A stretch of 39,334 nt of DNA, taken from the NCBI RefSeq assembly GCF_011045015.1, contig NZ_JAAKZY010000088.1, positions 1-39,334 of the forward strand, given 5' to 3'. Shown here one piece after another: positions 16,449-22,970 of this stretch. This DNA is from Streptomyces scabichelini. GTDB taxonomy: Bacteria > Actinomycetota > Actinomycetes > Streptomycetales > Streptomycetaceae. The notes below the pieces were generated by a model that had not been told where the DNA came from, searched no databases, and saw only the letters and a list, made by a program, of their open reading frames with translations. Positions within the stretch are counted from its first letter, which is position 1, and each line of letters begins with the position of its first letter. Made by a program: the position numbers and the translations under genes.

Positions 16449-17002
16449 ATGTCCGGACTGATCGACACCACGGAGATGTATCTCCGCACCATCCTCGAGC
16501 TGGAAGAGGAAGGTGTGGTCCCCATGCGTGCCCGGATCGCCGAGCGGCTCGACCAGAGCGGGCCGACGGTCAGCCAGACGGTGGCGCGGATGGAGCGCGA
16601 CGGCCTGGTGGCGGTCGCCAGCGACCGGCACCTCGAGCTCACGGAGGAGGGCCGCCGGCTGGCCACGCGCGTGATGCGCAAGCACCGCCTCGCGGAGTGC
16701 CTGCTCGTCGACGTGATCGGCCTTGAGTGGGAGCAGGTGCACGCCGAAGCCTGCCGCTGGGAGCACGTGATGAGCGAGGCGGTCGAGCGCCGCGTCCTGG
16801 AGCTGCTGCGCCACCCGACCGAGTCGCCGTACGGGAATCCGATCCCGGGCCTGGAGGAGCTGGGCGAGAAGGACGGCGCGGACCCGTTCCTGGACGCGGG
16901 CATGGTCTCGCTGGCCGACCTGGACCCGGGCAGCGACGGCAAGACGGTCGTCGTGCGCCGGATCGGCGAGCCCATCCAGACGGACGCGCAGCTGATGTAC
17001 AC
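16436..17002 (-). CDS. Possible Adm, antisense to dmdR1
   Basis: A 188-codon minus-strand frame runs antiparallel to nearly all of dmdR1. In S. coelicolor a protein, Adm, has been reported from the strand opposite dmdR1 and linked to siderophore and antibiotic control. I cannot tell whether this frame or the longer one ending at 16416 corresponds to it. The protein is Ser/Arg/Thr-rich, as expected from a shadow of a GC-rich gene, so the frame could be spurious. Confidence 0.25.
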   Translation of the reverse strand: MYISCASVWMGSPIRRTTTVLPSLPGSRSASETMPASRNGSAPSFSPSSSRPGIGFPYGDSVGWRSSSRTRRSTASLITCSQRQASACTCSHSRPITSTSRHSARRCLRITRVASRRPSSVSSRCRSLATATRPSRSIRATVWLTVGPLWSSRSAIRARMGTTPSSSSSRMVRRYISVVSISPDIRAP

Positions 17003-17141
17003 GCTGCGGCGGGCCGGCGTGCAGCCCGGATCGGTGGTCAGCGTGACGGAGTCCGCGGGCGGCGTCCTGGTGGGCAGCGGTGGCGAGGCCGCTGAACTGG
17101 AGTCGGACGTCGCCTCGCATGTTTTCGTAGCGAAGCGCTGA
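16449..17141 (+). CDS. dmdR1: Iron-dependent repressor DmdR1 (DtxR/IdeR family)
   Basis: This 230-residue Fe2+-activated DNA-binding repressor controls siderophore synthesis, iron uptake and iron storage genes. The N-terminal winged helix (LIDTTEMYLRTILELEEEG; RIAERLDQSGPTVSQTVARM) and dimer domain closely match DtxR/IdeR. All metal ligands are present with DtxR numbering: M10, C102, E105, H106 for the primary site and H79, E83, H98 for the ancillary site. A C-terminal SH3-like domain (~150-230) completes the IdeR size. ATG 16449 follows AAGGGGC by about 4-9 nt. In S. coelicolor, dmdR1 overlaps an antisense gene, adm; see the separate entry. Confidence 0.95.
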   Translation: MSGLIDTTEMYLRTILELEEEGVVPMRARIAERLDQSGPTVSQTVARMERDGLVAVASDRHLELTEEGRRLATRVMRKHRLAECLLVDVIGLEWEQVHAEACRWEHVMSEAVERRVLELLRHPTESPYGNPIPGLEELGEKDGADPFLDAGMVSLADLDPGSDGKTVVVRRIGEPIQTDAQLMYTLRRAGVQPGSVVSVTESAGGVLVGSGGEAAELESDVASHVFVAKR

Positions 17142-17431
17142 CGCGGAGTGATCGGGCGCGCTAGGGTTCCAACCCCCTCGTAGGAGTCGGCCGAAGGCGT
17201 GACTCCGGCGTGGGGCGGTTGCCCGGGGCGCCGATCCCGGGGGTGTGGGGGCCCGGTCCATCACCTGTGCCACTGAAGTGGCCGGATGCAACATGCTCAT
17301 CGAAGCCATCGATGACCCGATTGCCAACATGTCTTTCTTTGTGGGCAGTTGACTGTGCAGTTTGACTGTTCCGAATCGCAGCGCGTTGATGGGTTGCGTG
17401 TAAGTCTGTCCCTGGGAGGAGGGGGAGGCAT
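17142..17431. other. Intergenic region after dmdR1
   Basis: This 290-bp region starts with a terminator-like hairpin (17183-17206) and a CCCGGG-GCGCCGAT-CCCGGG repeat (17223-17242). It ends with an AT-richer patch containing two direct TTGACT copies 13 bp apart (near 17348 and 17361) that could be a promoter for the small ORF downstream. Confidence 0.5.
17183..17206. terminator. Hairpin downstream of dmdR1
   Basis: GGAGTC pairs with GACTCC around an inner GCC-GAA-GGC stem, 42 bp after the dmdR1 stop. It is the likely terminator. Confidence 0.5.
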
Positions 17432-17677
17432 ATGCACCGCGAAATGTTCGAGGGCCCCGGCGCCCTGCGGCGCCGGGGCCTGTCCTCCCCTGTGCTGACC
17501 CGGAGCCCCGAGCTCTCAGGGTCATCCCCTTCGGACCGTCTTCCCCGAGCGGCCCGCCTCCCGTTGGAGATCTCCCCTCGGCGGCGGCGATCAATCCTTG
17601 AGAGTGGTCACTCGAACGAGGGGTGTTACCCCCGAGAGACCTGTCTTTCGAACGCGTATTCGATAGCGTATGAGTGA
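17432..17677 (+). CDS. Small ORF with a very strong ribosome binding site
   Basis: The 81-codon frame starts MHREMFEGPGALRRRGLSS. GGGAGGAGGGGGAGG ends 3 nt before the ATG, an unusually strong site. The only visible function-related feature is that codons 8-17 form a perfect 12-bp hairpin in the DNA (17453-17480). The protein is basic and Ser/Pro-rich with no recognised domain. It may be a leader ORF or a short real gene ahead of the hydrolase; its stop overlaps the alternative hydrolase start at 17674. Confidence 0.35.
   Translation: MHREMFEGPGALRRRGLSSPVLTRSPELSGSSPSDRLPRAARLPLEISPRRRRSILESGHSNEGCYPRETCLSNAYSIAYE
17453..17480. terminator. Perfect 12-bp GC hairpin (attenuator or terminator)
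   Basis: GGCCCCGGCGCC and GGCGCCGGGGCC pair perfectly around a CTGC loop. It begins 21 nt into the small ORF, so translation of that ORF would compete with folding. It may attenuate transcription toward the hydrolase. Confidence 0.5.
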
Positions 17678-17826
17678 CGGAACCATCGCAGGGAACGCAG
17701 GAACAAGCAGCAGGCACAACCAGCGGCAACAACCAGCAGGAGCAGCGGCACGACGAGCTAGTACGAGCGAAACGGCCGGCGCGTGCGGGACGGGCGGGCC
17801 GAGCGGATCAAGGGGGGTGCCAACGT

Positions 17827-18696
17827 ATGGTGCGGCGCATCGACGTGACCGGAGCGGACGGCGTACGCCTCGCCGCGTGGGAGTTCGCCGATCCTCCCAA
17901 GACCGGGGAGATCGAGCGGGCACCCGGCGTGCTGTTACTGCACGGCCTCATGGGCCGCGCCTCGCACTGGGCGTCCACCGCCCGCTGGCTCTCCGAGCGG
18001 CATCGCGCCGTCGCGCTCGACCAGCGCGGCCACGGCAAGAGCGACAAGCCGCCCGAGGGGCCCTACACACGTGAGGCGTACGTCGACGACACCGAGGCCG
18101 CACTCGAACAGCTCGGTCTCGCCCCGGCCGTCCTGATCGGCCACTCCATGGGCGCGCTGACCGCCTGGCAGCTCGCCGCCAAACGCCCCGACCTCGTCCG
18201 CGGCCTGATCGTCTGCGACATGCGGGCCTCCGCGCTCGGCACGGCCTCGCAGCGCGAGTGGGAGGAGTGGTTCAAGTCCTGGCCCGTCCCGTTCGCCACA
18301 CTCGCCGACGTCCGCAAGTGGTTCGGTGAGGACGACCCCTGGGTGGAGCGCCCGAACCCGTCCCGTGGCGAGTTCTACGCCGAGGTCATGGCCGAGTCCG
18401 ACGACGGCTGGCGCCCCGTCTTCGAGTCCGACCAGATGCTCAAATCCCGCGCGACATGGGTGTACGACGCGCACTGGGAGGAGCTGGCGCAGGTCCGCTG
18501 CCCCACCCTCGTCGTACGCGGCCTCGACGGCGAACTCGGCCGCGCCGAGTCCCAGGAGATGGTCCGGGTCCTGCCCCACGGCCAGTACGCGGAGGTCGCC
18601 GACGCCGGCCACCTCGTGCATTACGACCAGCCGGAGGCTTGGCGGGGGGCGATCGAGCCGTTCCTGGACGGGCTCGCTCCGCCGGGGGCGCCGTAA
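17827..18696 (+). CDS. Alpha/beta hydrolase with an in-frame TTA codon
   Basis: This 289-residue serine hydrolase has the fold's motifs: oxyanion VLLLHGLMG, DQRGHGKSDKP, nucleophile elbow IGHSMG (S107), acid D234 in RGLDGELG and H262 in ADAGHLVHYD. The triad is complete. The substrate could be an ester, epoxide or C-C bond; the sequence does not settle this. ATG 17827 has AAGGGGGGT about 9 nt upstream; an in-frame GTG at 17674 would add 51 low-complexity residues. Codon 37 is TTA, so translation should depend on bldA tRNA and be favoured late in development. Confidence 0.88.
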   Translation: MVRRIDVTGADGVRLAAWEFADPPKTGEIERAPGVLLLHGLMGRASHWASTARWLSERHRAVALDQRGHGKSDKPPEGPYTREAYVDDTEAALEQLGLAPAVLIGHSMGALTAWQLAAKRPDLVRGLIVCDMRASALGTASQREWEEWFKSWPVPFATLADVRKWFGEDDPWVERPNPSRGEFYAEVMAESDDGWRPVFESDQMLKSRATWVYDAHWEELAQVRCPTLVVRGLDGELGRAESQEMVRVLPHGQYAEVADAGHLVHYDQPEAWRGAIEPFLDGLAPPGAP

Positions 18697-18743
18697 CGCT
18701 CCGCTGAGGGGTGCCGTGGACAGCGGGTCGGGGCCCTGGGTGG

Positions 18744-19352
18744 TCAGGACAGTACGTCGTCCAGGATCTCCGCCCACTGCGCGACCACGCGCTCGCGTCG
18801 CGGTCCGTCGTCCGTGAGCAGGTTCGCGAGGCCGAGGCCGCGGGCCATGTCGAGGAGGCCCTGGACCGTTTCGCGGACGCCCGGGCGGGTTTCGTCGGCG
18901 CCGAGCAGGTCCACGGCGATGTGGTGGGTCTCGCGGCCGACGCGGGCCTCCAGTTCGGTGACGCGGGGGCGGAGCTGGTCCTCGTTGGAGGCGGCGACCC
19001 AGAGGTGGAGGGCGGCGCGGAACAGCGGGCCCGTGTAGAGGTCGACCAGGGCGCAGACCACGGCGCGGCGGTCCGCGGGGCCGTCGGGGAAGAGGGCGCG
19101 CAGGGCGGTGGAGCGCTGTTCGGCGACGTACTCGACCGCTGCCGTGAAGAGGTCCTCCCGGGTCGGGAAGTGGTGTTGGGCGGCGCCTCGTGAGACGCCG
19201 GCGCGTTCGGCGACGACGGAGACCGTGGAGCCTGCCCAGCCGTGCTCGGCGAGGCAGGCGACGGCGGCTTCGAGGAGCCGCTGTCGGGTGGCCCGGCTGC
19301 GGTCCTGTTTGGGCACGCGTTCGGCAAGCGGCGCGGCGTTCACAGCACCCAT
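18744..19352 (-). CDS. TetR-family regulator, probable repressor of the acyl-CoA operon
   Basis: This 202-residue protein has a TetR N-terminal DNA-binding domain (ATRQRLLEAAVACLAEHGW, then VSVVAERAGVSRGAAQHHFPTREDL) and a helical ligand-binding C-terminal domain. It is the last gene of an eight-gene operon; its ATG overlaps the end of the hydratase gene by 13 nt. Such regulators of acyl-CoA operons usually release DNA when bound by an acyl-CoA or acid, which is inferred here. The probable operator is the palindrome at 29093-29108. Confidence 0.88.
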   Translation of the reverse strand: MGAVNAAPLAERVPKQDRSRATRQRLLEAAVACLAEHGWAGSTVSVVAERAGVSRGAAQHHFPTREDLFTAAVEYVAEQRSTALRALFPDGPADRRAVVCALVDLYTGPLFRAALHLWVAASNEDQLRPRVTELEARVGRETHHIAVDLLGADETRPGVRETVQGLLDMARGLGLANLLTDDGPRRERVVAQWAEILDDVLS

Positions 19353-20074
19353 GGGGGATCCCGTCGTTCGAGGAAGGCCGTCATTCCTTCGCGGGCGTCG
19401 GCGGAGGCGAACAGCCGGGCCGAGAGCCCGGCCAGTTCGCCGGCGTCCTGGTGGAAGGACTCCAGCACCTTAGCCGTGAGCAGCCGTTTCGTCTCCCGGA
19501 GTCCCTGCGGGGAGGCCCGGCGCAGGCCGTCGAGGACGGGTTCGAGCACCTCGTCGACGTCGCTGCCTGCGGCCGTCAGCAGGCCGATGCGCGCCGCTTC
19601 GGCCGATCCGAAGTCCTCGCCGGTGAGGTAGTAGCGGGCCAGGGCGCGCGGGTCGGTGCGGGGCAGGAGGGGCAGGGAGATGACGGCGGGCGCGACGCCG
19701 ATGCGTACCTCCGTGAAGGCGAAGGTGGCCTCGGCGGAGGCGACTGCGATGTCGCAGGCGCCGAGCAGGCCCAGGCCGCCCGCCCGTACGTGCCCGGTGA
19801 TCCGGGCCACGACGGGTTTGCGCAGCTCGATGATCTGCTTCAGCAGCCGGACGAGCGCTTTGGGTTGCGGAGGGTAGCGCAGGTCGGCGCCCGCGCAGAA
19901 CGTGTTCCCGGTGTGGGTGAGGACGACGGCGCGTACGTCGCGGTCCTTGCCGCACTGCTTCAGGGCGTCCGCCAGTTCGGCCACGAGGGCGGCCGACAGG
20001 GCGTTGCGGTTGGCCGGCGAGTCGAGGGTGAGGGTGGTGATGCCGCGCTCGTGCGAGCGCTGCACGAGGGTCAT
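19340..20074 (-). CDS. Enoyl-CoA hydratase, LiuC/AtuE-like
   Basis: This 244-residue crotonase-fold enzyme has the oxyanion-hole regions NRNALSAALV, AGADLRYPP and HVRAGGLGLLGACDIAVAS, then FAFTEVRIGVAPAVISLPLL. The classical first catalytic Glu (GGGxE) is replaced (GGLGL); the TEVRIGVAPAVIS segment resembles the methylglutaconyl-CoA hydratase (LiuC) and AtuE group, from memory. It would hydrate the carboxylated beta-methyl enoyl-CoA. Start ATG overlaps the ligase stop (ATGA), so the two are translationally coupled. Confidence 0.85.
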   Translation of the reverse strand: MTLVQRSHERGITTLTLDSPANRNALSAALVAELADALKQCGKDRDVRAVVLTHTGNTFCAGADLRYPPQPKALVRLLKQIIELRKPVVARITGHVRAGGLGLLGACDIAVASAEATFAFTEVRIGVAPAVISLPLLPRTDPRALARYYLTGEDFGSAEAARIGLLTAAGSDVDEVLEPVLDGLRRASPQGLRETKRLLTAKVLESFHQDAGELAGLSARLFASADAREGMTAFLERRDPPWVL

Positions 20075-21645
20075 GCGCGCTCCCTCAGTTCGCGCAGTTC
20101 GCGTCGCAGGATTTTCCCGGAGACGGCCCTGGGCACGCCGTCGATGAAGTCGACGTGCCGGATCTTCTTGTACGGGGCGACACGTTCGGCGACGTATTGG
20201 ATGACCTCACCTTCGGTGAGGTCGACGGCCGTCGGCAGGCGCACTACGTAGGCGTGCGGGACTTCGTTGTTGTCGGCGTCGTAGACCCCGATGACGGCGG
20301 CGTCGGCGATGCCGGGGTGCGTCAGCAGGAGGGCCTCGAGTTCGGCCGGGGCCACCTGGAAGCCCTTGTACTTGATCAGTTCCTTGACGCGGTCGACGAT
20401 GTACAGCCAGCCCTCGGCGTCGACGTGGCCGATGTCTCCGGTGTGCAGCCAGCCGTCCTCGTCGATCAGCGCGGTGGTGGCTTCGGGGCGTCCCAGGTAG
20501 CCCTTCATGACCTGGGGGCCGCGGATCGCGACCTCGCCGCGCTCGCCCACGCCGACGTCCTTTGAGGGGTCGTCCAGAGAGAGGATGCGCATCTCCGTGC
20601 CGGCGATGAGTTTTCCGACGCTTCCAGGGGGCGGGTTTTCGCAGTCGAGGGGCACCGCGTGGGTGCCGGGCGAGAGTTCCGTCATGCCGTACGCCTGGCC
20701 GACGGGCGGCAGCCCCAGCCTGCGCGAACAGGCCGCCGCCAGTTCGGCGTCCAGGGGTGCCGCCGCGCTGACGATGTACTTCAGGGACGACAGGTCGTAC
20801 CCCTCGACGGCCGGGTGCTTGGCGAGGGCGAGGACGATCGGCGGGGCCACGTACAGGCCGGTGATGCGGTGCTTTTCGATGGCTCCCAGGAATGTGTCGA
20901 GGTCGAAGCGGGGCAGCACGACGACCGTGGCGCCGTTCCTCAGGGGTGCGTTCATGAGAGCGGTGAGCCCGTAGATGTGGAAAAACGGCAGCACGGCGAG
21001 GATGCGGTCGCCGGGGGCCATCGGCAGGCAGGGGTAGAGCTGCGCCAGGTTGGTGGCGATGGACCGGTGGGTGAGCATCACGCCCTTGGGGATGCCGGTC
21101 GTGCCCGAGGAGTACGGGAGGGCCGCGACGTCCTCTACGGGGTTGATGTCGACGTCGGGCTCGGGGGCCGTGGAGCCGATCATGTCGAGCAGCGAGCGGT
21201 GCCCTTCGGCCTGGTCGCAGACGAAGATCTCCTGTATGCCGCCCGCGAGTTCGGCCGCCGCACGTGCCGTCTCCAGGAGGGGCGACACGGTGACGATCCA
21301 GCGGGCGGCGCAGTCCCGCAGCTGCCTGCCGAACTCCTCGGCCGTGGAGAGCGGATGGACGGTCGTGACCGACGCACCCGCACGCGTGGCGGCGAAGAAC
21401 GCGGCCGGGTAGGCGATGGTGTTCGGGCTGTGCAGGGCCAGTACGTCCCCCTTGCGGACGCCGGCGTCGGCGAGCGCGGCGGCGATCCGCCGGTGGAACG
21501 TGTCCAGTTGGGCGTACGTGAGGGTCGTGCCCTCCACGCCGTCGATGAGGGCCGGCATGTCGCCGCGTTCGGCGGCGCGGCCCAGTACTGCCTCGTGGAT
21601 GGGTGCTTCGACGGCCGGGACGTCTGCGTACTCGCTGCGGAACAT
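20071..21645 (-). CDS. Cinnamate/4-coumarate:CoA ligase family AMP-forming acyl-CoA synthetase
   Basis: This 524-residue adenylate-forming enzyme activates a carboxylic acid to its CoA thioester using ATP. Motifs are the P-loop-like YSSGTTGIPKGV, the HIYGL turn, AYGMTELSPGTH, GEVAIRGPQVMKGYLGRPE, DGWLHTGDIGHVD, VDRVKELIKYKGFQVAPAE and the C-terminal catalytic Lys in SGKILRRELR. It looks like the orthologue of the S. coelicolor cinnamate:CoA ligase (ScCCL, SCO4383 from memory), which accepts cinnamate and 4-coumarate. ATG 21645 is fixed by GAGGAGG 5 nt upstream. The acid used in this operon may still be a different one. Confidence 0.9.
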   Translation of the reverse strand: MFRSEYADVPAVEAPIHEAVLGRAAERGDMPALIDGVEGTTLTYAQLDTFHRRIAAALADAGVRKGDVLALHSPNTIAYPAAFFAATRAGASVTTVHPLSTAEEFGRQLRDCAARWIVTVSPLLETARAAAELAGGIQEIFVCDQAEGHRSLLDMIGSTAPEPDVDINPVEDVAALPYSSGTTGIPKGVMLTHRSIATNLAQLYPCLPMAPGDRILAVLPFFHIYGLTALMNAPLRNGATVVVLPRFDLDTFLGAIEKHRITGLYVAPPIVLALAKHPAVEGYDLSSLKYIVSAAAPLDAELAAACSRRLGLPPVGQAYGMTELSPGTHAVPLDCENPPPGSVGKLIAGTEMRILSLDDPSKDVGVGERGEVAIRGPQVMKGYLGRPEATTALIDEDGWLHTGDIGHVDAEGWLYIVDRVKELIKYKGFQVAPAELEALLLTHPGIADAAVIGVYDADNNEVPHAYVVRLPTAVDLTEGEVIQYVAERVAPYKKIRHVDFIDGVPRAVSGKILRRELRELRERA

Positions 21646-21706
21646 GGTTCCTCCTCGCACACCGGTGTGCTGGTCGGTACGGCTTCAGCGGCTTCAGTAG
21701 GACTCT

Positions 21707-22846
21707 TCAGTAGGACTTGGGCAGGCCCAGGGTCTGGTGGGAGACGTAGTTGAGAATCATCTCGCGGCTGACCGGCGCTATACGAGCCACGCGCGCGGCC
21801 GTTATCAACGAGGCGAGCCCGAACTCGCGCGTGAGGCCGTTGCCGCCGAGGGTGTGCACGGCCTGGTCGACGGCTTTCACGCAGGCCTCGCCGGCCGCGT
21901 ACTTCGCCATGTTGGCGGCCTCTCCGGCGGCGGTGTCGTCGCCCGCGTCGTACAGGGCGGCGGCCTTCTGCATCATCAGGCGGGCGAGTTCGAGGTCGAT
22001 GTGTGCCTGCGCGAGAGGGTGTGCGATCGCCTGGTGGGCGCCTATGGGTTCCTTCCAGACGGTGCGCTCGCGGGCGTATTCGACCGCCCTGGAGACCGCG
22101 TAGCGGCCCATGCCGATCGCGAACGCGGCCGTCATGACGCGCTCCGGGTTGAGGCCGGCGAAGAGCTGAAGGAGACCGGCGTCCTCGTCGCCGACGAGCG
22201 CGTCGGCGGGCAGCCGTACGTCGTCGAGGGTGAGCTCGAACTGCTTTTCCGCGCCTTGGAGTTCCATGTCGATGCGGCGGCGCTCGAAGCTGGGCGCGTC
22301 TCGCGGGACCATGAACAGGCAGGGCTTGAGCCGCCCGGTCTTCGCGTCCTCCGTGCGGCCCACGATGAGGGTGGCGTCGGCGATGTCCACTCCGGAGATG
22401 AACACCTTGCGGCCGGTGAGGATCCAGCCGCCTCCGGCCGGGTCGCGGCGGGCTGTGGTGGTGATGCGGTGGCTGTTGGAGCCCGCGTCCGGTTCGGTGA
22501 TGCCGAAGGCCATGATGCGGGTGCCGTCGGCCAGGCCTGGTAGCCATTCCTGTTTTTGGGCGTCTGTGCCGAAGCGGGCGATGACCGTTCCGCAGATCGC
22601 GGGCGACACGATCATCATGAGGAGGGGGCAGCCTGCGGCGCCCAACTCCTCCAGGACGATGGAGAGTTCGGCTATGCCGCCGCCTCCGCCGCCGTACTCC
22701 TCGGGGAGGTTCACGCCTAGGTAGCCGAGCTTGGCTGTCTCGGACCAGAGTTCGTCGGGTGCGTGGTTGCGGCCGTGGCGTTTGCCGAGGGCTGCTACGG
22801 CGGTTCGGAGGGCCTTGTGTTCTTCGGTCTCTATGACGGGGCTCAT
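21707..22846 (-). CDS. Acyl-CoA dehydrogenase with an isovaleryl-type catalytic Glu
   Basis: This 379-residue FAD enzyme introduces the alpha-beta double bond of an acyl-CoA. Seen are LGVNLPEEYGG, AFGITEPDAGSNS and WILTGRKVFISG (FAD/substrate regions), GEAANMAKYAAGEACVKAVDQAVHTLGGNGLTREF and the C-terminal NYVSHQTLGLPKSY. The usual C-terminal YEGT catalytic Glu is absent (IAPVSREM instead). A Glu at 235 in GLNPERVMTAAF occupies the position used in isovaleryl- and long-chain acyl-CoA dehydrogenases. The gene follows the REP-like element, the only sizeable gap in the operon. Confidence 0.9.
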   Translation of the reverse strand: MSPVIETEEHKALRTAVAALGKRHGRNHAPDELWSETAKLGYLGVNLPEEYGGGGGGIAELSIVLEELGAAGCPLLMMIVSPAICGTVIARFGTDAQKQEWLPGLADGTRIMAFGITEPDAGSNSHRITTTARRDPAGGGWILTGRKVFISGVDIADATLIVGRTEDAKTGRLKPCLFMVPRDAPSFERRRIDMELQGAEKQFELTLDDVRLPADALVGDEDAGLLQLFAGLNPERVMTAAFAIGMGRYAVSRAVEYARERTVWKEPIGAHQAIAHPLAQAHIDLELARLMMQKAAALYDAGDDTAAGEAANMAKYAAGEACVKAVDQAVHTLGGNGLTREFGLASLITAARVARIAPVSREMILNYVSHQTLGLPKSY

Positions 22847-22899
22847 GAGGCTCCTAAGGGGGAGGCGGGAGCGGTTGTATGGAGGGTGCGGATTCGTTG

Positions 22900-22970
22900 G
22901 GGCTGGTCGCGCCCACGCGGCGGAGCCGCATGATCGACACAGCCCCGCGCCCCTAAAGGGGCGCGTCCCC
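22900..22970. repeat. REP-like palindrome inside the operon
   Basis: GGGCTGGTCGCGCCC leads to a CAGCCCCGCG arm and the stem CGCGCCCCT-AA-AGGGGCGCG (22946-22965). The core matches the element at 6747-6764. It separates the carboxylase alpha subunit from the dehydrogenase and could lower read-through or protect upstream RNA. Confidence 0.7.

Noticed and set aside
16416..17732. 438-codon minus-strand frame through dmdR1 and downstream
   Set aside because: Runs through a terminator and an intergenic region and has shadow-like composition; the 16436-17002 frame was kept only as a low-confidence Adm candidate.
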